Shown here: positions 1 to 7,744 of the stretch, piece after piece
Layout of the letters: every line of letters begins with the position of its first letter
How positions within the stretch are numbered: the first letter of the stretch is position 1
DNA from: Microcosmobacter sp040493455
GTDB lineage: Bacteria; Bacteroidota; Bacteroidia; Flavobacteriales; Flavobacteriaceae
Length of the DNA: 64,000 nucleotides
Assembly (NCBI RefSeq): GCF_040493455.1
Contig: NZ_JANFDA010000005.1
Location: 1-64,000 of the forward strand
Direction of reading: 5' to 3'
The notes under the pieces: model-generated
What the model was told of the DNA's origin: nothing
Databases searched by the model: none
Seen by the model: only the letters and a program-made list of their open reading frames with translations
Program-made: the position numbers and the translations under genes

Positions 1-135
1 TGAAATCGCCTTAAAAGGTGTAAAAATATAAGTCTGCATTTGGGATGCTAATCCCGAGACGCCACGGCGCCACTGATAGCTACCGTTACGGCTTCCAGGG
101 ACAGGAAAAAGACGATGAAGTTAAAGGGGAGGGAA
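1..135 (+). repeat. Rhs cassette leader/core repeat, copy 1 (cut by window edge)
   Basis: First of three direct copies of a block with a non-coding leader (motifs GAAATCGCC, AGGTGTAA, ATAAGTCTGC) joined to the GC-rich start of an Rhs core (GGCTTCCAGGGACAGGAAAA). The other copies start near 1788 and 3448. All three have an in-frame TAA exactly 24 bases before the ATG (here 21-23). The cassette is therefore not translationally fused to anything upstream. The left end lies outside the window. Confidence 0.85.
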
Positions 136-1154
136 ATAGTTATAACTTCGGCAGTAGAAGTATTTACGATGGACGGGTAGCAAGATTCATTTCTTTAGAC
201 CCAGATGCTAGAAAATATCCTTCTATGTCACCTTACGCTTTCGCTGCAAATAATCCAATTTTTCTGATAGATTATGACGGTAGAGGGCCAATAATACCAG
301 AATCATGGTGGAAAGGTAAAACTTATGCTCATGGTTTCTTAGCGGGAATTATAAATACGGGAGTTGCTGATGTAGAATCTCTTCTTAATATCGGCATATT
401 TGGAACATTAGGAGCTGGAATAGAATTAGGTTATGAGAATCATAAAAACAGTTTAAGCAATCCTTTAAGTAGAGAAAATTACTTCTATGGTTATGGTATA
501 TGGGGAGAATTTGCTATGGCAGCTGTTGATGATGTTGATAAAGGTATAGAGACCGTTGAACTATTATTTAAAGATAAAGAAGTAAGGGAAAAATTTTATA
601 ACGCCGTTAAAGAAAGTATAGGTGAATTTAAAGATGATGCAACTTTTCAAAATAGTCCCTCTGATGCAGGTTATGCCCATGGACAATTATTAGTAAGAGT
701 TTTAGAGACTTTAGGTGCCAGTAAAAATATACAAGCATTTTTAAAGACAGGGAGATTAAGTATAAGCTTAAGCCAAAAGTGGAGTCTAACAAAAAACGGT
801 TTTTCGGGTAACAAACTTATAAGTAATATAAGAGAGGTAATTTCTACCATACCCCAATCATTAAAGAAAAAATTTGAATGCGATAAATTTGCGTCAGCTT
901 TAATGGATGGATTAAAAGACAAAAAAATTAAGGGTACACACTTAAGAGTTGAAAATATCGCTGGCCCTAACGTTATCTCTAAAAAACATGGAGTTATAGG
1001 TGAATCAGGTTTTCATGAGGCAATTTTGATAGATGATATGGTTTTTGATAATATGAATCCTAATGGAATAGAATATAGTAAGTGGATTGATGATTTAGAT
1101 ATAGATTTGAATTATAAAATGGGCGCACAATATATAGAAGAAACTAAATTTTAA
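45..1154 (+). CDS. Orphan Rhs C-terminal cassette with papain-like toxin tip
   Basis: This 369-residue protein starts with the end of an Rhs core: YRYGFQGQEKDDE, then a degenerate DGRVARFISLDPDA segment and an SPYAFAANNP motif, ending near residue 80. Full-length Rhs proteins carry about a thousand or more residues before this point; here an in-frame stop lies 24 bases upstream, so this is a detached tip. Residues 90-180 are a hydrophobic, Gly-rich pre-toxin segment. The last 95 residues have a Cys (Cys279 in FECDKF), a His (His324 in GFHEA) and an Asp-Asn pair (335-336 in FDNMNPNG). That order matches papain-fold polymorphic toxins of the Tox-PL type. The next gene, 7 bases downstream, would be its immunity protein. 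Whether the ATG is used or the cassette is silent cannot be told. Rhs identity is secure; the papain-like call is a motif judgement. Confidence 0.75.
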   Translation: MLIPRRHGATDSYRYGFQGQEKDDEVKGEGNSYNFGSRSIYDGRVARFISLDPDARKYPSMSPYAFAANNPIFLIDYDGRGPIIPESWWKGKTYAHGFLAGIINTGVADVESLLNIGIFGTLGAGIELGYENHKNSLSNPLSRENYFYGYGIWGEFAMAAVDDVDKGIETVELLFKDKEVREKFYNAVKESIGEFKDDATFQNSPSDAGYAHGQLLVRVLETLGASKNIQAFLKTGRLSISLSQKWSLTKNGFSGNKLISNIREVISTIPQSLKKKFECDKFASALMDGLKDKKIKGTHLRVENIAGPNVISKKHGVIGESGFHEAILIDDMVFDNMNPNGIEYSKWIDDLDIDLNYKMGAQYIEETKF

Positions 1155-1161
1155 AGTATAA

Positions 1162-1512
1162 ATGAATTACTCAAAAAAGAACCTAAAAAGTCTAAATATT
1201 AAAGAATTAGTTGACTACATTAAAATAAAATATCATACTATTTTTGATTATAGAGATATTTATCACTTATTCTATTTTTTAAATGGATTCTTAATGGCTA
1301 AAATTCAGTTACAGAAAAGTGAAGAAATCGATAATTATTTTCAAAAGTATTTTTCAACTTGGATGTCTGAAAAATTTCAAAATCAAATAGACCATAGTAC
1401 TTCATGGGTAAAAATAATTGACAAATTATATTCTGAAGAAGAAGCAGTAGATAAGTTTTTTGTTTTTTTTGATGATTTTATAAAAGAATTTGATGCCTCC
1501 ACTATCCGCTAG
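1162..1512 (+). CDS. Putative immunity protein for the papain-like Rhs tip
   Basis: This is a 116-residue, Lys- and aromatic-rich, apparently helical cytosolic protein with no signal peptide or membrane segment. I do not recognise its family. It starts 7 bases after the toxin tip on the same strand, the usual place for an Rhs immunity gene, and it is very AT-rich like the tip and unlike the GC-rich core repeat. Its stop codon lies inside the left arm of an inverted repeat (1506-1528), so the end of the gene coincides with the end of the cassette. Function is inferred only from position and size. Confidence 0.6.
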   Translation: MNYSKKNLKSLNIKELVDYIKIKYHTIFDYRDIYHLFYFLNGFLMAKIQLQKSEEIDNYFQKYFSTWMSEKFQNQIDHSTSWVKIIDKLYSEEEAVDKFFVFFDDFIKEFDASTIR

Positions 1513-1699
1513 CATATAGCTAGTAGCGTTAATAGGGTAATGTAGTAAAAAAGGTCATGGACTAAAATGTGGCTGTAAATAAATGAAAACCAATGGTCAA
1601 AATAAAAACTCAACTATTGGTTTTCTATGTTCATTGAAATAAATGTTACTGGTTTTTGGGTTGGGTATTTTTGTTTTACCACCAGCTATAAGCTAGCGG
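1506..1699. repeat. Nested inverted-repeat element between Rhs cassettes 1 and 2
   Basis: The ends form an imperfect inverted repeat of about 22 bases. The left arm at 1506-1528 begins CCGCTAGCATATAGCT; the right arm at 1678-1699, read on the other strand, begins CCGCTAGCTTATAGCT. Inside is a second, perfect 10-base inverted repeat, GAAAACCAAT at 1585-1594 and ATTGGTTTTC at 1616-1625. No open reading frame of note lies within. With the leader repeat starting near 1788, this accounts for the gene-free stretch 1513-1844. It could be a small non-autonomous mobile element, a structured RNA or a recombination site; the inner hairpin lacks a clear T-run. Confidence 0.55.
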
Positions 1700-1787
1700 T
1701 AGCGAGGTGTTTTCTAAAAAAATGATTAAATATGGTTACAAAAAATGTAAGATCAAGTTAATAGATTTAACTACATTTAGAGAGACC

Positions 1788-1940
1788 AAAAACGTTCATT
1801 GAAATCGCCAAAAAAAGGTGTAAAGTTATAAGTCTGCATTTAGGATGCTAATCCCCAAGCGCCACGGCGCCACTGATTGCTACCGTTACGGCTTCCAGGG
1901 ACAGGAAAAAGATGATGAGATTAAGGGCGAAGGGAACTCC
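1788..1940 (+). repeat. Rhs cassette leader/core repeat, copy 2
   Basis: Second direct copy of the leader plus Rhs-core block. Homology to copy 3 begins at AAACGTTCATTGAAA and runs through the ATG at 1845 into the core (GATGAGATTAAGGGCGA). The conserved in-frame TAA is at 1821-1823. Confidence 0.85.
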
Positions 1941-2906
1941 TTGAATTTTACTTTTAGAATGTATGATCCAAGACTAGGTAGATTTATGAGTCACGACCCT
2001 TTATTTAAATCTTTCCCTTGGAATAGTCCTTATACTATAAGTGAAAATAGATTGATAGAAGGAATTGATTTAGAAGGTGGCGAATTTCAATGGTTTATGA
2101 TACAGGCAGAAGCTGGTGTTTATGGTAAGACTGTTCAGAAAATAACTAGAGGTGTTGGTAAATCTATCGAAAAGACTGTAGATGGAATTGTTTTTGTCGC
2201 TCAAAACCCTGGAGACGCACTAAGAGGTACAAAGGATTTTGTTGTAGGAGTTGTTGTTAAAGGTTCGGGCGTGCCTAAATCAAACGCAGAGGCAACGTTA
2301 CAATATATAGATGAGAAGTTTGATACAAATACTTTAGCTACAAATAAAGCCTTTGAAAGTGCTATTGTCGAATCTGCTGATAAAGTTGTAAATGGCGATT
2401 TAGAAGACAGGACCGAAGTTGTTACAGATGTCCTTACTGGAATTTTAGGAGCTAAAGGAACAGATAAAATAGTTAGATTAGGAAAGTTTGCTTTATTGAA
2501 AAAGGCAAAATTTGCTGATTTCCCAAGAATTACTAATAAAGTTAAAAATGATGTTCAAACCAATCCTGAATTTGGCACTAAAAAATATTGGAGCAACAAG
2601 ACCGAAATTAAAGATGGATTAATTTTTAAAGATGGAAAACAATACTCAGGCGCAAGTGAATATGTCGTTACTACAAAAGGAGAATTGATTTTAGGGAAAG
2701 GTCATGATTTTATGTCAGGAAATGCAGATGAAGTTTTTGGAGCGGGAAAATTGTATATTGAAAAAGGTAAAATTGTGGAAATGACAAATGAAACAGGACA
2801 TTTTAGGCCTACTATGGCTGAAATGAAAAAAACACTAGAAGGGTTAAGGAAAGAAGGTGTTGTTGATCCAAAACTAAAAGAACCGACAGATTTATATGGA
2901 AATTAA
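1845..2906 (+). CDS. Orphan Rhs C-terminal cassette, second toxin tip
   Basis: This 353-residue protein opens with the same Rhs core end as the first cassette, including a well-kept MYDPRLGRFMSHDPL motif and the NSPYTISENR segment, up to about residue 78. The middle (about 85-220) is an amphipathic pre-toxin linker. The C-terminal 100 residues hold GHDFMSG, a GAGKLYIEKGKIV strand pair and a closing TGHFRPT motif. That arrangement recalls a domain seen at the ends of some bacterial effectors and in plant IQM proteins, whose activity I cannot name. The following gene overlaps its end by 11 bases, typical of a toxin-immunity pair. Rhs identity is secure; the toxin activity is unknown. Confidence 0.7.
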   Translation: MLIPKRHGATDCYRYGFQGQEKDDEIKGEGNSLNFTFRMYDPRLGRFMSHDPLFKSFPWNSPYTISENRLIEGIDLEGGEFQWFMIQAEAGVYGKTVQKITRGVGKSIEKTVDGIVFVAQNPGDALRGTKDFVVGVVVKGSGVPKSNAEATLQYIDEKFDTNTLATNKAFESAIVESADKVVNGDLEDRTEVVTDVLTGILGAKGTDKIVRLGKFALLKKAKFADFPRITNKVKNDVQTNPEFGTKKYWSNKTEIKDGLIFKDGKQYSGASEYVVTTKGELILGKGHDFMSGNADEVFGAGKLYIEKGKIVEMTNETGHFRPTMAEMKKTLEGLRKEGVVDPKLKEPTDLYGN

Positions 2907-3384
2907 TAAAGATTATTCGCCTATATATGAAAAGTTCAACTCTATAAGAGATGATTTAAGACCTAAATTGATTCTATCAAATAATGATTATAATTTATTA
3001 GAAGATAATGGGTTGGCTTTTATCACAGATTCTTTGAAGCATTATTCCTCTTCTGATATCAAGAGATTATTTATTTTGGTTCCTGAAGTATGGTTTGAGA
3101 TCGATAGAAATACTATAAAGCAGCTACTAAAAGATATTGACAATAAGTATTATGCTTTTGAAGCTTTCCATGGTCTTTTCTTATTTCTTTTTGATATTAT
3201 AAGACTTGATCTTCATAATTTACTAGCCGAAGAAATTACTTTTAATAATAAATTTATTAACGAATTTATTAAAGAAAAGAGGGATGTTTTAAAAAATAAT
3301 TCTCAAAAAGAGTCAATTGAATTTAAATTTATTGATGTTGATAAAAATAAATTTCAAAGAATAAAACAAAAGCTATCTTACTAG
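2896..3384 (+). CDS. Putative immunity protein for the second Rhs tip
   Basis: This 162-residue protein has no signal peptide or membrane segment and is rich in Lys, Asp, Asn and aromatic residues. I do not recognise a domain. The start codon lies within the last codons of the toxin tip (11-base overlap), suggesting coupled translation. Only about 65 bases separate its stop from the next leader repeat, so it fits as the immunity half of cassette 2. The role is inferred from position. Confidence 0.6.
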   Translation: MEINKDYSPIYEKFNSIRDDLRPKLILSNNDYNLLEDNGLAFITDSLKHYSSSDIKRLFILVPEVWFEIDRNTIKQLLKDIDNKYYAFEAFHGLFLFLFDIIRLDLHNLLAEEITFNNKFINEFIKEKRDVLKNNSQKESIEFKFIDVDKNKFQRIKQKLSY

Positions 3385-3447
3385 ATAGTTTTTTGTCAAT
3401 AAAAGCAAAAAATATTTATTTACATTCAAAGCAGTCTTAATAAAGCT

Positions 3448-3600
3448 AAAACGTTCATTGAAAATCGCCTTAAAAAGGTGTAAAATTATAAGTCTGCTTT
3501 CGGAATGCTAATCCACAAGCGATATGGCGCTACTGATGACTACCGTTACGGCTTCCAGGGACAGGAAAAAGACGACGAGATTAAGGGCAAAGGGAATAGT
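3448..3600 (+). repeat. Rhs cassette leader/core repeat, copy 3
   Basis: Third direct copy, starting AAAACGTTCATTGAAAATCGCC near 3448 and continuing into the core past the ATG at 3505. It keeps the in-frame TAA 24 bases before the ATG (3481-3483). It is the most diverged copy in the coding part (CGATATGGCGCTACTGATGAC). Confidence 0.85.
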
Positions 3601-3936
3601 TATGATTACGGGAATAGATTCCATGATCCTAGAGTAGGTAGATGGTTAAGTTTAGATGCTGTAAGCAAATCTCATCAAGGTAATTATAATTTTGCCAGTA
3701 ATAGTCCGAAAATGCTTATTGATAAACGAGGAGACGATGATTATTACTATGATGCTATAACAAATAGTATGTATGTAATACGAAATAGTGCTCCTCATAG
3801 ATTTTTCTTTACTGAATATATTTATAGTGATAGCGAAAATGGGATATGTGAGTTATTCGAAAAATATAAAATAATAATGGACAATGAATTTCCAAGTGAA
3901 GAATTAAATTTTGCAATTAAAATCAGCGACAAATGA
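3505..3936 (+). CDS. Short orphan Rhs tip, cassette 3, apparently without immunity gene
   Basis: This 143-residue protein keeps the Rhs core end (YRYGFQGQEKDDE, FHDPRVGRWLSLDA, NYNFASNSP), followed by only about 65 unrelated residues starting DDDYYYDAITNSMYVI. That is much shorter than the roughly 280 residues after the core in cassettes 1 and 2. No open frame that looks like an immunity gene follows. It may be a decayed cassette, a very small toxin, or one that lost its partner. The tail matches no family I know. Confidence 0.6.
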   Translation: MLIHKRYGATDDYRYGFQGQEKDDEIKGKGNSYDYGNRFHDPRVGRWLSLDAVSKSHQGNYNFASNSPKMLIDKRGDDDYYYDAITNSMYVIRNSAPHRFFFTEYIYSDSENGICELFEKYKIIMDNEFPSEELNFAIKISDK

Positions 3937-4533
3937 GCCTTGTGCTATAATTGCGATGAGGCTTTTGAAGCAATTTTAAATTAAAAATTTCATTATAATA
4001 CATTAAGCAATCTGGTCAATTAGACTGTTTATTATTATCCTTACATTTAATCCAAAGCATTTTTGGTTACAAACCAGCGCCATCCTATTATGGCCATTTG
4101 TATCTTGCTGGCGCTAGCCAGATCTAATTGGCTTTTTGAATAACTTGGGAGGAGAGCTTTGTTAACTTTGGCAAGAAGCTTAAAAAAGGCTTTTTTCATT
4201 GTGAGGGTTGTTAGACACTGTAAAAATAGTAAAACTTATTCTAGAACTAAGCTTTACATTTTATGGTCTAAGTGATTAGCCGAAAATTACATCAATAATC
4301 AGCTTTGCTAATGTCATCATAATTCTTTGGTTTTTGGGTTAATATTATACTTTGTTTTTCGATTGAGTTTTCAATATATATCAAGAGTCAATCACCCACC
4401 AAACAAAATGGTGAAAAACAATATAATTGAATATGAATTTATAAGTAAAAAAGTATAATATGTTTCAAATTTTTGTGACTTGTCTTCAATTAAGTTTTTA
4501 ATTGTAATTATAATTGCTTACTATAGTTTTTAA
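3937..4533. other. AT-rich gene-free stretch after the Rhs array
   Basis: Between the last Rhs cassette (ends 3936) and the terminators of the receptor gene (from 4675) I see no credible gene. It contains a stem-loop near 4078-4125 with arms AGCGCCA and TGGCGCT, and several AT-rich dyads around 4490-4545. The 69-residue frame at 4534-4743 on the minus strand runs through both terminators and is judged spurious. The stretch could be decayed cassette DNA. Confidence 0.5.
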
Positions 4534-4674
4534 TTATAATAATTGAAGGGTGTTTTTTGAGTATTTTTTTTTGACCAAGGCAAATTTCCTTGAAAAAAGT
4601 AGCTTTTTGAAGGTTTCTATCTTTTTTGGTATGAAAAGGAGTAGTATTGTAACACAATATTTTATGATAAAAAA

Positions 4675-4692
4675 ACGCCTCTTTTGAGGCGT
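4675..4692 (-). terminator. Second, tandem terminator
   Basis: Stem ACGCCTC / GAGGCGT with a 4-base loop, followed on the minus strand by a run of T. It sits directly behind the first hairpin, giving a double terminator. It may also stop transcripts arriving from the Rhs side. Confidence 0.75.
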
Positions 4693-4699
4693 AAAAATA

Positions 4700-4727
4700 A
4701 AAACCCGAAGTCTAAACTTCGGGTTTT
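4700..4727 (-). terminator. Rho-independent terminator of the outer-membrane receptor gene
   Basis: Stem AAAACCCGAAG / CTTCGGGTTTT with a 6-base loop. Read on the minus strand it lies 63 bases beyond the receptor stop codon and is followed by a T-rich run. Confidence 0.85.
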
Positions 4728-4789
4728 CTAATCTAATGGCCATACATTAACACTAACCATCAACTATTATGTTAGCCATCAAATAATCT

Positions 4790-7279
4790 TTATAGGAAAC
4801 CTCCGCTTCCAGATTTTTCATCATTATCTCTTCGTTTACGAGATTTTGCTCTGTATTTACCACCACCAAAACGGTATGATAATCCTGCAAATACAGTTCT
4901 GCTTTCCCAATTGAAATCTCCAAACTGATCGAACGGTCTGTCTCCTTCAAACTTAAACTGCATCGTATTGAAGATATCATTAAAGTTAAGATTAAACGTT
5001 GCTCTACCTCCTAAGAAGTTGTAACGCATTCCTGTATTAACGAATGTAAAAGGTTTTTGGTCAAACTGAATTCCTTTGTTTGTCCCTCTGTATAATGCAA
5101 ATAAAGAGAACGATAACGATTTGGAAACTCTAAAGTTATTGAATGCTCTAAAGTTCCAGATGATATTATCTACAGAAACGACATCAGTACGAATGTTTGA
5201 TTCAGCAGCAACAGGTTCAGCATCAAAATCAATGATACTTTCTGCAATACTCTTTTGAGTTTGTGCATAGAGATCAAAACTACCATTTATACTCCACCAT
5301 TTTGTTGGTCTGTAGTTTGAAGAAAACTCAATACCATAAGCTTCTGTATTATCAAAGTTGTCGAATGTAAGAATCAGCCTTGGAACTCTTGTATCACTAT
5401 TTCTATCTACAAATACAGCTCTGTTGATTTCGTCCTCAATAAATCTAACGAATACACCAGCTGTAATACTACCTTTTTCAAGCTGTCTTGTGTAGTTTAC
5501 TTCAAGAGAATTTGTAAACTGAGGTTCTAATGCTTGATTTCCAAAAGAAGAAATCAGTACAGTGTTCCATTCAGGTAAAGGATTTACTTGTCCAATTCCA
5601 GGTCTGTCGACACGTCTACTATAACTAAACTGATAAGAGTTTTTCTCTGAAGGATTATAAGTTACAAACGCAGAAGGATACACCTGGAAATAATCATTTT
5701 CAAAAGGTGTTAGAACTTCCTCATTAGTGTCCAAGAATACTTTGAACGCATCTGCATCCACATTAACAGACTCTGCTCTAAGACCTACTTGATAAGACCA
5801 TTTTTCTAATGTTTTACCATAAGTAGCGTAAGCCGAGTAAATGTTTCTAGTATATTCAAAATCGGTCATTGTTGGCACATACTCCGTCGCATCCATGTTC
5901 AACTCTCTTCGGTTAGACTCATAGTCTATGGTACTATTGAAAAGACGCGCTTGTAATCCCAATTCTAGTTTAGACTTTTCCGATAATGGATTTACATAGT
6001 CTAAGTTAATCGTTGTACGATCTCTATCAGTATCTGTATCTTCCTCAAAATTTGGTCTAACGTTGTTGCCAAAGAATCTATTATCTGTCATGGCATTGGC
6101 ATCAAATAAATTATAGTCAACTTCTAGCTCTATGTTGTGCCCTTCTTTAGCAAAGTCTAGTTTATAGTTGAAGTTGTATTGCTGAGAATTGTTGTCGTTG
6201 AAGTTGTTGAACGTTTGGTTGTTATCATCCTCAGGAGATAGAGGGAATCTAACGCGTGTTAGACCTTCTGTATCACCATCAAATATATTTTGATTTGTGA
6301 AGAATGATAGCGTGTTTTTATCATTCAAATAAAAATCTACACCTACCTTAAATAAATGTGACTGACCTCTGTCTAAAAAATTAAACAGCTGTACAGACTG
6401 ATCATCAACTCTTTCAAGGTTACCATAGTTTTCATTTCTATTGATGTTGTTGCTATAGTTTCCGTAGAAATTGAATTTCCCGTTTCTGTAGTTCATGTCA
6501 ATAGAACTATTGAATTTAGGATTGTCTTGGTAGGCTAAACCAACGTTTAGGTTTCCATTAAACCCAATCTTAGTATTCTTATGCAGAATAATATTGATGA
6601 TACCACTCAATCCGTCTGGATTGTATTTTGCAGAAGGATTAGTAATTAATTCAATTTGCTTAATAGAATTAGAAGGAATCTGTCTCAATAATTGTGCAGC
6701 AGGAATGTTAGATAATTTTCCATCTACCATCACCTGTACATTCTGGTTACCTCTTAAGCTTACATTACCAGATTGCTGATCAACAGATACAGATGGTAAG
6801 TTGTTCATAATGTCGCTGGCAGTAGGACCACTTGTAGTAAGGTCTTTACCAACATTAATTACTTTTCTGTCTACTTTTTGTTGAATCGTAGAAACTTCAG
6901 CAACAACGGTAACTTCGTCTAGGCCTTCAGCTTCTTCTTCGAGATTGATGTTGCCGAGTTTTACATTGTAACCACTGTCACCTCCAATGGTAACTTCTTT
7001 GGTAACTGTTTTGTATCCAATGTATGTGATGTTTACATTGACTTTACCTTCAGGGATTTTGGTTATCTTAAATTTTCCGTCATCATCAGTAATACCACCA
7101 GTAATGGTTTCACCAGAAGCACTCAAAATAACTACGTTTACATAAGGTAATGGTTCATTTAGTTTTGCGTCCATAACCCTTCCAGAAATAGAACCATCTC
7201 TTGTTGAGTTACTGGCAGAAGGTTGTGCATAGATTAATGAAGTAAAAAATAATAAGCACAGAACGATTGATTTTTTCAT
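4790..7279 (-). CDS. Outer-membrane beta-barrel protein, TonB-receptor-like (OMP_b-brl_3 family)
   Basis: This 829-residue protein has a signal peptide (cleavage near YAQP, residue 20). Residues about 28-115 form a carboxypeptidase-regulatory-like beta-sandwich (SGRVMDAKLNEPLPYVNV). Residues about 130-235 form a plug domain ending in NPSAKYNPDGLSGIINI. The rest is an outer-membrane barrel. The C-terminus has a basic, Gly-rich tail after the last strand, common in this flavobacterial family, where a classic barrel would end in an aromatic residue. No SusD partner lies next to it, so the substrate is unknown. It may be a receptor or a structural barrel. It is transcribed alone, closed by the double terminator downstream, with TTAAC dyads in the upstream region. 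Confidence 0.88.
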   Translation of the reverse strand: MKKSIVLCLLFFTSLIYAQPSASNSTRDGSISGRVMDAKLNEPLPYVNVVILSASGETITGGITDDDGKFKITKIPEGKVNVNITYIGYKTVTKEVTIGGDSGYNVKLGNINLEEEAEGLDEVTVVAEVSTIQQKVDRKVINVGKDLTTSGPTASDIMNNLPSVSVDQQSGNVSLRGNQNVQVMVDGKLSNIPAAQLLRQIPSNSIKQIELITNPSAKYNPDGLSGIINIILHKNTKIGFNGNLNVGLAYQDNPKFNSSIDMNYRNGKFNFYGNYSNNINRNENYGNLERVDDQSVQLFNFLDRGQSHLFKVGVDFYLNDKNTLSFFTNQNIFDGDTEGLTRVRFPLSPEDDNNQTFNNFNDNNSQQYNFNYKLDFAKEGHNIELEVDYNLFDANAMTDNRFFGNNVRPNFEEDTDTDRDRTTINLDYVNPLSEKSKLELGLQARLFNSTIDYESNRRELNMDATEYVPTMTDFEYTRNIYSAYATYGKTLEKWSYQVGLRAESVNVDADAFKVFLDTNEEVLTPFENDYFQVYPSAFVTYNPSEKNSYQFSYSRRVDRPGIGQVNPLPEWNTVLISSFGNQALEPQFTNSLEVNYTRQLEKGSITAGVFVRFIEDEINRAVFVDRNSDTRVPRLILTFDNFDNTEAYGIEFSSNYRPTKWWSINGSFDLYAQTQKSIAESIIDFDAEPVAAESNIRTDVVSVDNIIWNFRAFNNFRVSKSLSFSLFALYRGTNKGIQFDQKPFTFVNTGMRYNFLGGRATFNLNFNDIFNTMQFKFEGDRPFDQFGDFNWESRTVFAGLSYRFGGGKYRAKSRKRRDNDEKSGSGGFL

Positions 7280-7343
7280 TGAATTTGATTGATTAATTTG
7301 TTGTTAATGGATAGACGTTTATTTTTATATTGTGTTACTTGAT

Positions 7344-7357
7344 TTAACACTAGTTAA
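7344..7357. promoter_or_regulatory. TTAAC dyad upstream of the receptor gene
   Basis: The palindrome-like TTAACACTAGTTAA lies 65 bases upstream of the minus-strand receptor start and 25 bases before the plus-strand CoA-binding gene. A further TTAAC follows at about 7365. It could be an operator for either divergent gene. No known regulator is matched. Confidence 0.25.
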
Positions 7358-7381
7358 CAACATTTTAACATTTGAGATCGA

Positions 7382-7744
7382 ATGCGAAAAAAAACCTTAT
7401 TACTTGGAGCGTCAGAGAATCCTAGTCGATATTCTAATATTGCAATAAGAAGATTAATTAATAGTAATATTGATGTAGTAGCCATAGGTAATAGAAAAGG
7501 AGAAGTTGAAGGTGTAATTATTGAAACAGACTTAAAGCATTTTCAAGACATAGATACAGTCACACTTTATCTAAATCCTCAACGACAGAAGCAATACTAT
7601 GATTATGTGCTTTCTCTTAGTCCAAATCGTGTGATTTTTAATCCAGGAACTGAGAATATGGAATTCGTTAAATTACTACATGATAACAATATAGATGTTG
7701 AAGTAGCCTGTACTTTGGTATTACTTTCTACGAATCAATACTAA
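7382..7744 (+). CDS. CoA-binding protein (CoA_binding_2 / YccU-like)
   Basis: This 120-residue single-domain Rossmann protein has the nucleotide-binding start LLLGASENPSRYSNIA and the NPGTEN motif of the YccU/CoA_binding_2 family, in which a lone CoA-binding fold is usual. Length matches the family. The cellular role is not established. It is divergent from the receptor gene, and its last 24 bases overlap the end of the convergent symporter gene. Confidence 0.85.
   Translation: MRKKTLLLGASENPSRYSNIAIRRLINSNIDVVAIGNRKGEVEGVIIETDLKHFQDIDTVTLYLNPQRQKQYYDYVLSLSPNRVIFNPGTENMEFVKLLHDNNIDVEVACTLVLLSTNQY

Noticed and set aside
1..3936. Integron-type cassette array
   Set aside because: No integrase and no attC-type core sites were seen; the shared blocks are Rhs coding sequence plus leader, which fits rhs-CT orphan cassettes better.
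4534..4743. 69-residue minus-strand frame
   Set aside because: It runs through both terminator hairpins of the receptor gene and has low-complexity Lys/Phe-rich composition; no family resemblance.
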